A DNA stretch of 64,000 nucleotides from Rhodopseudomonas rhenobacensis (lineage in GTDB: Bacteria > Pseudomonadota > Alphaproteobacteria > Rhizobiales > Xanthobacteraceae), in NCBI RefSeq assembly GCF_014203125.1, contig NZ_JACHIH010000011.1, forward strand, positions 58,696 through 122,695. The letters are read 5' to 3'. Below are positions 1-8,431 of this stretch, one piece after another. How positions within the stretch are numbered: position 1 is the first letter of the stretch; every line of letters begins with the position of its first letter. A model generated the notes under the pieces. It was not told the origin of the DNA, made no database searches, and saw nothing but the letters and a program-made list of their open reading frames with translations. A program made the translations under genes and the position numbers.

Positions 1-1
1 T

Positions 2-637
2 CTCGGCTTCGCCGAAGTGATGGTGGACGAGCGCTTCGGCACGCTCGGCAACGAGCGCTACGTCGAATACATGAAGGACATCCGCGCCTCCGGCGAGCGC
101 GTCATCGCCATCGTCAACGATCTGTTGGATCTGTCGCGGATCGAGACCGGCAAGCTCGAACTCGCCTTCACGCCGCAGAATCTCAACGAGCTGGTCGAGC
201 AATGCGTCGGCGTGATGCAGCCGCAGGCCAACCGCGAGCGCATCATCATCCGCACCTCGCTGGCGCATCAATTGCCGAACGTGGTGGCCGACGCGCAGGC
301 GCTGCGGCAGATCACGCTGAACCTGATCGGCACCTCGATCCATCTCGCCAATGCCGGCGGCCAGGTGATCGTCTCCACCGCGCTGTCGGATTTCGGCGAC
401 GTCGTGCTACGCGTGCGCGACACCGGCAGCCGGCTCAACGAGCACGAACTGGCTGCTGCGATGCAGCCGTTCCGCACCGCGGCGCCGAGCGACCGCAGCA
501 CCGAAGCGCCGGGCGTCAGCCTGTCGCTGACCAAGGCGCTGGTGGAAGCCAACCGCGCCCAATTCCACATCAAGACCGCGCCGCATTCCGGCACGCTGAT
601 CGAGGTGATCTTTTCCGAGGCGATGGAGAAGGCGTGA
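2..637 (+). CDS. Sensor histidine kinase, C-terminal part, with degraded ATP-binding motifs
   Basis: Partial gene; the frame is open from the window edge, and the phospho-accepting histidine would lie just before it. The first 60 or so residues are the end of the HisKA dimerisation helices (VNDLLDLSRIETGKLEL is typical of helix 2). The rest is a HATPase_c fold. Its nucleotide motifs are eroded: the N-box reads LNLIGTSIHLA, so the Mg-binding Asn is replaced by Thr; the G1 box reads DTGSRL where DTGxGM is usual; the G2 region reads APGVSLSL where GTGLGL is usual. Helices and core strands remain well conserved, so the fold is probably kept. It may be a pseudokinase, a phosphatase-biased sensor or a scaffold. 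Family assignment is firm; loss of kinase activity is inferred. Confidence 0.85.
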   Translation, partial: LGFAEVMVDERFGTLGNERYVEYMKDIRASGERVIAIVNDLLDLSRIETGKLELAFTPQNLNELVEQCVGVMQPQANRERIIIRTSLAHQLPNVVADAQALRQITLNLIGTSIHLANAGGQVIVSTALSDFGDVVLRVRDTGSRLNEHELAAAMQPFRTAAPSDRSTEAPGVSLSLTKALVEANRAQFHIKTAPHSGTLIEVIFSEAMEKA

Positions 638-710
638 GGCGACCGCAAATGCCGCTCTTGAAACGCCGGTAGACACTCGCTAACTTTCTACCCTGGCGAG
701 AGGTTGTACC

Positions 711-962
711 ATGCACCTCAACATCAAGAACGACGAAGCGCATCGGCTGGCGACCGAATTGGCGGCGCTCACCGGCGAGAGCCTGACCACCGCCGTTACC
801 GCCGCGTTACGCGAGCAACTCGTCCGCGAGCGTCGGCGACGACAGACTGATCAGGTGGCGGAGCAGCTGATGAAGATCGGACGCCGCTACGCGTCGCTCC
901 CCGACAGCGGACGAAGCGCCGAGGACATCCTGGGCTGTGACGAGCACGGGCTGCCGACGTGA
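711..962 (+). CDS. vapB: VapB-type antitoxin (PSK/Rv0623-like family)
   Basis: Small antitoxin of 83 residues. The N-terminal half (MHLNIKNDEAHRLATELA, then TGESLTTAVTAALREQL) matches the PSK-operon/Rv0623 group that binds its own promoter and caps a PIN-domain ribonuclease. The C-terminal half is charged and probably wraps the toxin. A purine-rich site (gagagg) lies about 7 bases before the ATG. The stop codon overlaps the GTG start of the next gene, so the two are translated together, as expected of a VapBC module. Confidence 0.9.
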   Translation: MHLNIKNDEAHRLATELAALTGESLTTAVTAALREQLVRERRRRQTDQVAEQLMKIGRRYASLPDSGRSAEDILGCDEHGLPT

Positions 963-1360
963 TCGTGCTCGATAGTTCGACGGTGATTGCGATCTTCCGG
1001 CAGGAAGAAGACGCCGCGCAGTTTGCGCGACGCATCGCCGAAGACGACCAGCCGATGATGTCCGCCGCCAATCTGGTCGAAACCTCGATCGTGCTGCGCG
1101 GGCTCAAGGACGTTGCGCCCGCCAAGGCCGAACGCTGGCTGGACGACTTCATCGCCGCGGCCGGCATTCGGATCGAGCCAGTCACTGCCGACCAGGCGCA
1201 GCTCGCACGCTCGGCGCATCTGCGCTTCGGCAAAGGGACCGGACATCGCGCGGCGCTGAACTACGGCGACTGCTTCGCCTACGGTCTGGCGAAAGCCATG
1301 GATGCTCCCTTGCTGTGCAAGGGCAACGACTTTCCCTCGACCGACATCACGCTGGCCTGA
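959..1360 (+). CDS. vapC: VapC-type PIN-domain ribonuclease toxin
   Basis: PIN-domain toxin of 133 residues starting at a GTG inside the vapB stop (GTGA overlap). The acidic metal-binding residues are present: Asp in MIVLDSS at the N-terminus, Glu in AANLVET near residue 42, and Asp in NYGDCFAYGLA near residue 103. The family cleaves tRNA or rRNA when its antitoxin is degraded. All the acidic positions look intact, so the toxin is probably functional. It follows vapB directly and is followed by a gene-free stretch of about 690 bases. Confidence 0.92.
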   Translation: MIVLDSSTVIAIFRQEEDAAQFARRIAEDDQPMMSAANLVETSIVLRGLKDVAPAKAERWLDDFIAAAGIRIEPVTADQAQLARSAHLRFGKGTGHRAALNYGDCFAYGLAKAMDAPLLCKGNDFPSTDITLA

Positions 1361-1399
1361 GGCGATACTGAAGCAGACTTTCTGCTGATCAGCGCGGCG

Positions 1400-1825
1400 A
1401 TCGGACGTGAGGCGACGTTGCCCGCAAAGAGCTTTGCGGGAATGGCCGGCTCAGGGGGCCTCCCCAACGAGGGAGGCGGAGCGCCGAAAGGCGCGCCTTC
1501 AAGTAGTGGCCGCAGCTTGCAATCCGGAGCGCCGGACGACAGAGGCCGCGGAAACGCCTTTCGACGCTCCACCGTGGCGATTTTTCGCGTCGGGGCCGTG
1601 CTTCCGGGTGCAGGCGCGATGCACTCCGCACCGCCGATCCCGGCGATTTCGCGCCGTTCACCTGCACCGCGTCCAGCCAACCAGCAAGTGGCAGACTCTC
1701 CTAGTGGAGCCGGACGGCGACCCGAAGCGTCCCGAGTGCGCGAGGCAACGTCTGCCCCCGCCCGCAGGCGCCACCGCCCCACCCCGCATCTCCAAGCGTC
1801 CCAGGACACGCCCCTCGATGGGATG
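1400..1825. repeat. Gene-free composite repeat block
   Basis: The stretch from 1361 to 2051 holds no convincing gene. Frames that stay open here on both strands encode only Arg/Pro/Ala-rich sequence without recognisable folds. Short inverted repeats occur, for example GCGCC and GGCGC around GAAA at 1481-1494, and the text resembles dispersed repeats between genes in this group of bacteria. Whether other copies exist in the genome cannot be decided from this window. A perfect TATAAT stands at 1838-1843, but about 210 bases before the next start and without a clear -35 partner. Confidence 0.4.
1421..1440. repeat. Perfect hairpin at the start of the intergenic repeat block
   Basis: CCCGCAAAG and CTTTGCGGG form a perfect 9-base-pair stem with a 2-base centre. 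It lies about 60 bases after vapC but has no T-run, so it is better seen as part of the following repeat block than as a strong terminator. Confidence 0.7.
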
Positions 1826-2051
1826 AGGTGATAGGAATATAATCTTCATTCGGCGCGTGTGTCAAGAGCGGCCGCGCAATCTTTCCGAACCGCTCGCGCG
1901 ATAAAACCGGCGGCGGTTCGGAGTGAGCGTCGGCACGGCCGGCTCTATGCGATCACAGTCGTTGTGCTATTGGAGACACCACCAAAGCTCCAGCCGTTGC
2001 CATCGCATGCGGCCTCCATCACCTCCGATCGACAGGTTCCAAGGAGCCGGC

Positions 2052-2774
2052 ATGTCCACGGTCGACAGTTCCCTGGTTGCGCAGCTGCCGTTGTTCGCGG
2101 GGCTGGACACGGCCGAGCTCGACGCCGTGCTGAGCGACGCCCGCTCGGCGCGCGTCGCCAAGAACGCCGCGGTGTTTCGCCAGGGCGACGAGGCGCTGTC
2201 GTTCTACGTGCTGCTGCACGGCCACGTCCGCGCCAGCAAGACCACCGCGGGCGGCGAGCAGGTGGTGGTGCGCTATGTCAGCCCCGGCGAAACTTTTGGC
2301 GTGGCGATGGCGATCGGGTTGCAGCGCTATCCGGCGACCGCGACCGCGGTCGAGGATTCCATCGTGCTGAGTTGGCCGGCGTCGAGCTGGCCGCGCCTGG
2401 TCGAGCGCTTTCCGCAACTCGCCTCCAACACGCTGCGCACCGTCGGCACGCGGCTGCAGGAGAGCCATACGCGGGTGGTCGAGATGTCGACCCAGCAGGT
2501 CGAGCAGCGCATCGCCCACGCGCTGCTGCGGCTCGCCAAGCAGTCCGGCCGCAAGGTCGACAACGGCGTCGAGATCGCGTTTCCGATCAGCCGCCAGGAC
2601 ATCGCGCAGATGACCGGCTCGACGCTGCATACGGTGAGCCGGCTGCTGTCGAGCTGGGAGAGCCGCGGCCTGATCGAGAGCGGCCGGCAGCGCATCGTGC
2701 TGCGCGATCCGCACGGGCTGGTGCTGCTGTCCGAGCAGGACCCGCACGGCGTCGAGCCGCCGGCGAAAGCCTAG
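2052..2774 (+). CDS. Crp/Fnr-family transcription regulator without cysteines
   Basis: Regulator of 240 residues: N-terminal cyclic-nucleotide-like beta-barrel (about 1-120), long dimer helix (about 120-150) and C-terminal winged HTH with recognition region SRQDIAQMTGSTLHTVSRLL. Start chosen at the ATG with ggag 8 bases upstream; the frame is open further upstream but lacks similarity. The protein has no cysteine, so it cannot carry an Fnr iron-sulfur cluster. It resembles the NnrR/DNR branch that senses NO through haem, or a Crp-like form; the exact ligand is not shown. It converges on and overlaps by 4 bases a DUF1858 redox-disulfide gene, suggesting a nitrogen-oxide or redox role. Confidence 0.85.
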   Translation: MSTVDSSLVAQLPLFAGLDTAELDAVLSDARSARVAKNAAVFRQGDEALSFYVLLHGHVRASKTTAGGEQVVVRYVSPGETFGVAMAIGLQRYPATATAVEDSIVLSWPASSWPRLVERFPQLASNTLRTVGTRLQESHTRVVEMSTQQVEQRIAHALLRLAKQSGRKVDNGVEIAFPISRQDIAQMTGSTLHTVSRLLSSWESRGLIESGRQRIVLRDPHGLVLLSEQDPHGVEPPAKA

Positions 2775-2968
2775 CCCGCGATCGCGCCCTCCAGCGCCGC
2801 GCGGAACGCGGCGCGATCGACGCCGTGCTCGCGGCAGGCGTCTTTCATGGTGTGGAACGCGGCGATCGGGCAGCCGCAGCATTGCATTCTGAAATCCAGA
2901 AACGTCCGGATCGTCGCCGGCCAGCGCCGCATCAAGTCGTCGACCGGCAGGTCATCGCATAACGTCAT
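2771..2968 (-). CDS. DUF1858 hybrid-cluster-associated redox disulfide protein
   Basis: Small protein of 65 residues matching the DUF1858/TIGR03980 family found beside hybrid cluster (prismane) proteins and ScdA/YtfE repair proteins. The family signature is seen as a cysteine group MQCCGCPIA (Cys 30, 31 and 33) after a helix containing a WPATIRTFLDF segment. Start chosen at the ATG with GGAG 6 bases upstream; an upstream ATG at 2980 is also possible. The family is thought to do thiol or redox chemistry linked to nitrosative stress. It is convergent with the Crp/Fnr regulator, and no hybrid cluster protein gene is present here. Confidence 0.85.
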   Translation of the reverse strand: MTLCDDLPVDDLMRRWPATIRTFLDFRMQCCGCPIAAFHTMKDACREHGVDRAAFRAALEGAIAG

Positions 2969-3156
2969 GGCGGGCTCCATGGCCGGATGTCTAAGCGCGC
3001 GCCGCACCGCCTTCGTTGTCGCCGCGCAATGTTCCGGCCGGTTGCCCGAGCGCCGCCGCGGCCTGGAATCGCTCTAATCGCGACGTTGCGTCGCTGCTGC
3101 GATGCGCCGCGCTTTGCTACTGACTGAACGCATCGTAGCCCATGTTGGAGCCTCGC

Positions 3157-4173
3157 ATGATCGCTATCCGCGCCGCCGCCCTCGCCGTCGCCGCCGCCCT
3201 TTTCCCGCTGCACGCCGCTGCCGCGGCCGAACAGGTCAACGTCTACACCTATCGCGAGACCAAGCTGGTGCAGCCGTTGTTCGACGCCTTCACCAAGGAC
3301 AGCGGCATCGCCGTCAACGTGATCTCGGCGTCCTCCGGCCTCGAGCAGCGCATCAAGGCCGAGGGCGCCGGCAGCCCCGCCGACGTGCTGCTGACGGTCG
3401 ACATCGGCCGCATCGACGACGCGGTCGCCGCCGGCGTCAGCCAGCCGATCAAGTCCGAAGTGATCGACGAGATCGTGCCGCCGCAATATCGCGACCCCAA
3501 CGGCCACTGGGCCGGGATCTCGATGCGGGCGCGGGTGATCTATGCGTCGAAGGATCGCGTCAAGCAGCAGGCCATCACCTACGAGGAACTCGCCGATCCG
3601 AAATGGAAGGGCAAGATCTGCATCCGTTCCGGCCAGCACATCTACAACAACGCGCTGTTTGCGGCCTATACGGCGCGGCACGGCGAAGAAAAGGCCGAGC
3701 AATGGCTGCGCGGCCTGAAGGCCAATCTGGCGCAGAAGCCGTCGGGCGGCGACCGCGAGACCGCGCGCGACGTCGCCGCCGGCAAATGCGACCTCGGCAT
3801 CGGCAACACCTACTACTGGGCGCTGATGATGAACGGCGATCCCGACAAGAAGCCGTGGGCGGAGGCCACCCGCGTGATCCTGCCGACCTTCGAGGGCGGC
3901 GGCACCCACGTCAATCTGTCCGGCGTGCTGCTCGCCAAGCACGCGCCGAACAAGGCCAACGCGCTGAAGCTGATCGAATGGCTGGCCGGCGACAAGGCGC
4001 AGCAGATCTATGCCGACGCCAACTACGAATATCCGATCCGCCCCGGCGTGGCGCTCAATCCGACCATCGCGGGCTATGGACGGCTGACCGCCGATCCGAT
4101 GCCGATCGCCAAGATCGCGGCGCAGCGCAAGACCGCCTCGACGCTGGTCGACAAGGTCGGGTTCGACAACTGA
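3157..4173 (+). CDS. fbpA: Iron(III) ABC transporter periplasmic binding protein
   Basis: Extracytoplasmic solute-binding protein of 338 residues. A signal peptide ends at about HAAAAAEQ, followed by the FbpA/FutA start VNVYTYRETKLVQPLF. The paired tyrosines NTYYWAL in the C-terminal lobe are the typical iron ligands of this class. Start chosen at ATG 3157, with ggag 6 bases upstream; an ATG 15 bases earlier lacks such a site. It binds ferric iron in the periplasm and delivers it to the fused permease just downstream. The two genes are separated by a dispersed repeat of about 110 bases. Confidence 0.9.
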   Translation: MIAIRAAALAVAAALFPLHAAAAAEQVNVYTYRETKLVQPLFDAFTKDSGIAVNVISASSGLEQRIKAEGAGSPADVLLTVDIGRIDDAVAAGVSQPIKSEVIDEIVPPQYRDPNGHWAGISMRARVIYASKDRVKQQAITYEELADPKWKGKICIRSGQHIYNNALFAAYTARHGEEKAEQWLRGLKANLAQKPSGGDRETARDVAAGKCDLGIGNTYYWALMMNGDPDKKPWAEATRVILPTFEGGGTHVNLSGVLLAKHAPNKANALKLIEWLAGDKAQQIYADANYEYPIRPGVALNPTIAGYGRLTADPMPIAKIAAQRKTASTLVDKVGFDN

Positions 4174-4208
4174 ACGTCGCCACACCTTCGCCACGCGCAC
4201 GGCTACCT

Positions 4209-4320
4209 CATCCTAAGGAGCCCGGCGAAGCCCGAAGGGCGAAGCTGGGCGTCTCGAAGGATGAGGCCACGGGGCAAGTCCTCATGGTTCGAGACGGCGC
4301 TGCCCGCCTCCTCACCATGA
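4209..4320. repeat. Dispersed intergenic hairpin repeat (catcct-type)
   Basis: Element beginning cctcatcctaagg and ending accatgaggac, with internal inverted segments (tcctcatggt near 4279 against accatgagga near 4315). The same motif recurs at about 41650-41783 in this window and as a fragment near 6716-6745. It lies between the iron-binding protein and permease genes and runs to the permease start codon, so that start appears to be donated by, or trimmed against, the repeat. Confidence 0.75.
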
Positions 4321-5963
4321 GGACTTCTTCCGGTCGATCGCGCATCGGACGCATTGCCCTCGTCATCGCCCTGTTTACCGCACTGCTCGTCGCGACGCCG
4401 GTGCTCGGCATCGCGCTGACTGCGCTGCAGCCGGCGCCCGAGGTGTGGCCGCATCTCGTCGCCTATGTGCTGCCGCGGGCGCTCGCCGACACCGCGCTGC
4501 TGCTGATCGGCGTCGGCGCCACTGCGCTGTTGCTCGGCGCCGGCGCGGCGTGGCTGATCAGCGCGCATGACTTTGCCGGCCGCGCGTGGCTGCTGTGGCT
4601 GATGCCGTTGCCGCTGGCGATTCCGACCTATCTGTCCGCCTATGTCTATGTCGACCTGTTCGAGCCGCTCGGTCTGGCGCATCACGCGCTGGCGGCGCTG
4701 CTGCCGCAGGCCGACGCCGTGCAACTGTTGCCCAACCTGCGCTCGCTGCCGGGCGCGGTGCTGGTGATCGGCCTGGTGCTGTACCCTTACGTCTATCTGT
4801 CCGCGCGCAGCGTGCTGCAGGCGCAGACCGCCGAGCTTTCCGAAGCCGCGCGAACCCTCGGCGCCGGGCGCTGGACCATCCTGTGCCGGGTCACGCTGCC
4901 GACCGCGCGGCCGGCGCTGGCGGTCGGCGTCGCGCTGGTGGCGCTGGAGACGCTGAACGATATCGGCGCCAGCGAATATCTCGGCGTCCGCACCATGACG
5001 GTGGCGATCTTCGACACTTGGCTCAATCGCGGCAGCCTCGCCGGCGCCGCGCAGCTGGCGCTGGTCGCGCTCGGCATGGTGGCGTTGCTGATCGCGATGG
5101 AGCGCATCGGCCGGCGCAACGTCAGCGTGGAATTCTCCGCCGAAGCCCCGCGGCTGCGGCCGCGCACCCCGCTCAAAGGCGGCCGAGCGGCGCTGGCGTT
5201 TGCCGCCTGCCTGCTGCCGCCGCTGCTCGGCTTCGTGCTGCCGGCCTGCTACCTGCTCGCCCTCAGCCTGCGCCGCGGCGCGATCGCCGGCGTCGATCTT
5301 GCGCTATGGCGCGACGCGCTGCATTCGGTGACGCTGGCGTTGCTCGCGACGCTGCTGGCGCTGTTGCTCGGGCTGATCGTGGTGCTAGCGCAGCGCTGGC
5401 GCTCCGGCGCAGCCGCCTCAGCCGCGGTGGCGGTGGCGCAGACCGGCTACGCGCTGCCCGGGCTGGTGCTGGCATTGGGCTTGCTAACGCCGCTGCTGTG
5501 GTTCGACAACGCGCTGATCGCGCTGGCGGCCGCGCTCGGCGCGCCGTCGCCGGGGCTGTTGCTGATCGGCTCCGGCGGCGCCGTGGTGGCGGCCTATGTG
5601 ATCCGGTTTCTGGCGGTGCCGACCGGGCTGTTGAAAGCCGGCCTGGCGCGGATTCCGAAGGATTATGACGACACCGCCCGCGCCGCCGGCGCGTCGCGGC
5701 TTACCGCGCTGTGGCGGATCGATCTGCCGCTGCTACGCCCGGCGCTGACAGGTGCTGCGATCGTGGTGTTCGTCGATTGCCTGAAGGAGTTGCCGGCGAC
5801 GCTGCTGCTGCGCCCGCTCAACGTCGACACGCTGGCGACCTCGATCTACCAATATGCCAGCCGCGGCAGTTTCGAGGACGGCGCACTGGCCGCGCTGATC
5901 ATCGTCGCCGCCAGCATTCCGCCGGTGATCTGGCTGACCCGATTTTCCGACCGAGCGGTGTGA
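4317..5963 (+). CDS. fbpB: Iron(III) ABC transporter permease, fused two-domain type
   Basis: Inner-membrane permease of about 548 residues with roughly twelve hydrophobic segments in two tandem BPD modules. Each has its own ATPase-contact EAA loop: ELSEAARTLGAGRWTILCRV near residue 175, and DYDDTARAAGASRLTALWRI near residue 450. This fused layout is usual for FbpB/FutB. Start uncertain: ATG 4317 or ATG 4284, which has a ggggc stretch upstream; both lie in the repeat, and the frame stays open far upstream. It should pair with the preceding iron-binding protein. No ATPase gene follows, so FbpC must be elsewhere. Confidence 0.88.
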   Translation: MRTSSGRSRIGRIALVIALFTALLVATPVLGIALTALQPAPEVWPHLVAYVLPRALADTALLLIGVGATALLLGAGAAWLISAHDFAGRAWLLWLMPLPLAIPTYLSAYVYVDLFEPLGLAHHALAALLPQADAVQLLPNLRSLPGAVLVIGLVLYPYVYLSARSVLQAQTAELSEAARTLGAGRWTILCRVTLPTARPALAVGVALVALETLNDIGASEYLGVRTMTVAIFDTWLNRGSLAGAAQLALVALGMVALLIAMERIGRRNVSVEFSAEAPRLRPRTPLKGGRAALAFAACLLPPLLGFVLPACYLLALSLRRGAIAGVDLALWRDALHSVTLALLATLLALLLGLIVVLAQRWRSGAAASAAVAVAQTGYALPGLVLALGLLTPLLWFDNALIALAAALGAPSPGLLLIGSGGAVVAAYVIRFLAVPTGLLKAGLARIPKDYDDTARAAGASRLTALWRIDLPLLRPALTGAAIVVFVDCLKELPATLLLRPLNVDTLATSIYQYASRGSFEDGALAALIIVAASIPPVIWLTRFSDRAV

Positions 5964-6013
5964 GCCCCCTCGCTGTTTGTTAGCCTCGCCACAACGCGGC
6001 GCCGCGTCGGAAT

Positions 6014-6652
6014 TCAGATCGCGCGCTCGACGCGCCGAAAGCCGGTTGCGCCGGTCGATCTCTCGAACTCCGGATGCCGTTTTTCTTCGACAGCGACGAA
6101 GCCCGCCTTGGCGTAGCAGCGCTCGGCGGCAGCATTTCCAATGTAGAAGGTGATCGAGGCGCGGCGGTGGCCGGCCGCAGCGCCCTCCTCCAGCGCCTGC
6201 GCCAGCAGCGCCTGCATCAGTCCCTGACCGCGATAGCTGGGCAATGTCGCCACGTGTTCGATGAACCAATTGGCGTCATCGCCCGGCATCCAGCACGACC
6301 TGAGATAGGCGCCGCGCTGGTCGATCGCGGATTGTTCGGCCGGCTCGATCTCGGCATCGCGCAGCGCCTGTTGCAGCACGGCGCGGGTCGCGGCGCCGAC
6401 GCCCGCCGAGGGCAGCGCACACAGCGCCGCGGCCGGCGTGCCTTCTACCTCGGCGATCCAGAAAAGCGAGACATGCCAGCAGGATGTGATGGGATGGGTG
6501 GCGATCGCGCGCAGCAAAGCGCGGCAGCGCGGTTCAGGCCAATTGAGCGCGATGTCGAACCAGCCGCGCGACCGATGGCCGCGCTGCGCAGCCAGAATGG
6601 CCCCGACGATGAAGTCGGCGTCGTCGGTCCCGGCACGGCGGAGCGTCGGCAT
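6014..6652 (-). CDS. GNAT-family N-acetyltransferase
   Basis: Acetyltransferase of about 212 residues. The acetyl-CoA loop motif is RGQGLMQALL at about residue 145, preceded by strand VATLPSYRG and followed by FYIGNAAAERCYAKAGF, the standard GNAT C-terminal pattern. Start chosen at ATG 6652, with gagggaggg about 9 bases upstream; a GTG 9 bases earlier would put the ribosome site too close. The substrate cannot be told. It is convergent with the iron permease and alone on its strand. Confidence 0.85.
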   Translation of the reverse strand: MPTLRRAGTDDADFIVGAILAAQRGHRSRGWFDIALNWPEPRCRALLRAIATHPITSCWHVSLFWIAEVEGTPAAALCALPSAGVGAATRAVLQQALRDAEIEPAEQSAIDQRGAYLRSCWMPGDDANWFIEHVATLPSYRGQGLMQALLAQALEEGAAAGHRRASITFYIGNAAAERCYAKAGFVAVEEKRHPEFERSTGATGFRRVERAI

Positions 6653-6754
6653 CGCGGCCACCCTCCCTCTGCGTCACGCGTTCGGCCGCGTGGGCGTACG
6701 TCTTGCTATGCAACATGCGGCGGGCTCCCCAGGATGAGGGCACCGGGAAGCCGG

Positions 6755-6768
6755 CCCCCCCCCCCCCC
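6755..6768. repeat. Homopolymer run of 14 C
   Basis: Fourteen consecutive C lie just after the end of scoB and about 100 bases upstream of the GNAT start. The run abuts a fragment of the catcct-type repeat (about 6716-6745). Such tracts are prone to length change in replication and to sequencing error. Confidence 0.8.
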
Positions 6769-6781
6769 GCAGACCACCGCC

Positions 6782-7432
6782 TCACGCGTTCTGCAGCGCC
6801 ACGCGATAGTCGGCCTCGGTATTGGCCTTGACGTCGTCGAGCGTCACGCCGTCGGCGAGTTCGATCAGCGCCATGCCGTCGTTGCCGTGCTTGTCGATGG
6901 TGAACACCGCCAAATCAGTGACCACCATGTCGACCACGCGCTCGCCGGTCAGCGGCAGGTTGCAGCGCTTCAGCAGCTTGGGGCCGTCCTTGGCGGAATG
7001 CTCCATCACCACCACGACGCGCTTGACGCCGGCGACCAGGTCCATCGCGCCGCCCATGCCCTTGACCATCTTGCCGGGGATCATCCAGTTGGCGAGGTCG
7101 CCGTTCTGCGCCACCTGCATCGCGCCCAGGATCGACAGGTCGATATGGCCGCCGCGCACCATGCCGAAAGAGTCCGCGCTGGAGAAGTAGCTGGTCGACG
7201 GCAGTTCGGTGACGGTCTGCTTGCCGGCGTTGATCAGGTCGGGATCTTCTTCGCCCTCATAGGGGAACGGCCCCATGCCGAGCATGCCGTTCTCGCTCTG
7301 CAGCACCACGTCGACGCCTTCGGGGATGTAGTTCGACACCAGCGTCGGAATCCCGATGCCGAGATTGACGTAGAAACCGTCGCGCAATTCACGGGCGGCA
7401 CGCGCCGCCATCTGTTCACGAGTCCAGGCCAT
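6782..7432 (-). CDS. scoB: Succinyl-CoA:3-ketoacid CoA-transferase, subunit B
   Basis: Beta subunit (216 residues) of a SCOT-type CoA transferase, which moves CoA from succinyl-CoA to acetoacetate. The catalytic glutamate motif SENGMLGMG is present near residue 45, with the upstream [14 protein letters not shown] stretch of the family. Its ATG overlaps the TGA of scoA by one base, so the subunits are translationally coupled. The pair fits ketone-body and PHB-product use together with bdhA at 58.4 kb. A 3-oxoadipate CoA-transferase is the main alternative, but subunit A is closer to ScoA. Confidence 0.93.
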   Translation of the reverse strand: MAWTREQMAARAARELRDGFYVNLGIGIPTLVSNYIPEGVDVVLQSENGMLGMGPFPYEGEEDPDLINAGKQTVTELPSTSYFSSADSFGMVRGGHIDLSILGAMQVAQNGDLANWMIPGKMVKGMGGAMDLVAGVKRVVVVMEHSAKDGPKLLKRCNLPLTGERVVDMVVTDLAVFTIDKHGNDGMALIELADGVTLDDVKANTEADYRVALQNA

Positions 7433-8169
7433 CAGACTTCTTCTCCACATCCGGCGGGGACGGCCGGGTCGGTGCGCTTACGGGTGGTGCGTTGCTCGAT
7501 GTGCTTCTTGGCGCTGCCGACCTCGACGATGCGCTGCACGAAGATGCCCGGCGTATGGATGTGGTCGGGATCGATCTCGCCCTCCGGCACCAGCTGCTCG
7601 ACCTCGGCGACGGTGACCTTGGCGGCGGTGGCCATCATCGGGTTGAAGTTGCGCGCGGTCTTGCGGTAGACGAGATTGCCCGCGGTATCGCCCTTCCAGG
7701 CGTGGACGATGGCGATATCGCCGAACAGCCCGCGCTCCATGATGTATTTCTCGCCGTCGAATTCCTTCTCTTCCTTGCCCTCGGCGATCAGCGTGCCGAC
7801 CCCGGTCTTGGTGTAGAAGGCGGGAATGCCGGCGCCGCCGGCGCGGATCCGCTCGGCCAAAGTGCCCTGCGGGGCGAATTCCAATTCCAGCTCGCCGGCC
7901 AGGAACTGCTGCGCGAACAGCTTGTTCTCGCCGACATAGGACGAGATCATCTTCTTGATCTGGCGCGTTTCGAGGAGCCGGCTGAGGCCGACGCCGTCGA
8001 CGCCGGCATTGTTGGAGACCACGGTGAGGTTCTTCACGCCGGAATCGCGGATCGCGTCGGACAGCCATTCGGCGATGCCGCACAGGCCGAAGCCGCCGGA
8101 CATGATCATGATGCCGTCTTTGAGGAGGCCGTCGAGGGCCGCGTGGGCGTCGGGGTAGACCTTGTTCAT
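7432..8169 (-). CDS. scoA: Succinyl-CoA:3-ketoacid CoA-transferase, subunit A
   Basis: Alpha subunit of 245 residues. Family signatures in order: [12 protein letters not shown] near residue 25, [13 protein letters not shown] near 50, [19 protein letters not shown] near 75, [19 protein letters not shown] near 100, and [19 protein letters not shown] near 195. Start chosen at the ATG giving MNKVYPDAH; the open frame extends 41 codons upstream without similarity. It forms one two-gene operon with scoB. About 260 bases upstream contain no gene. Confidence 0.94.
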   Translation of the reverse strand: MNKVYPDAHAALDGLLKDGIMIMSGGFGLCGIAEWLSDAIRDSGVKNLTVVSNNAGVDGVGLSRLLETRQIKKMISSYVGENKLFAQQFLAGELELEFAPQGTLAERIRAGGAGIPAFYTKTGVGTLIAEGKEEKEFDGEKYIMERGLFGDIAIVHAWKGDTAGNLVYRKTARNFNPMMATAAKVTVAEVEQLVPEGEIDPDHIHTPGIFVQRIVEVGSAKKHIEQRTTRKRTDPAVPAGCGEEV

Positions 8170-8431
8170 GTTGCTAAGACCTGATGCAGGAGAAGGCAGA
8201 GGGCAGAGGGCGAAGGTTGCCCGCGTGGCGGTGCAGAACCGCGCCTGGTGCCCAAAACGGACGGTCTCAAGCCACGTTCCGAACCAGACCACGCTGAACG
8301 ACAGGTGTCCTGGTATCCTTAGAAAGGCGAGTTGCAGGCAGCCGAGGCGATGAAACGAAGACGCATTAACCTCTTATGTTGCGACTAATAAGCGAAATTG
8401 TCTTGACCCGTCAATTGCGACATCGGCGTGG

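Noticed and set aside
1279..1849. Several overlapping open frames after vapC
   Set aside because: Open in many frames at once, no ribosome sites or family features; better explained as repeat DNA.
3102..4316. Open frame overlapping the iron-binding protein and joined to the permease frame
   Set aside because: Its residues are Arg-rich shadow of fbpA; permease similarity begins only after the repeat near 4317.
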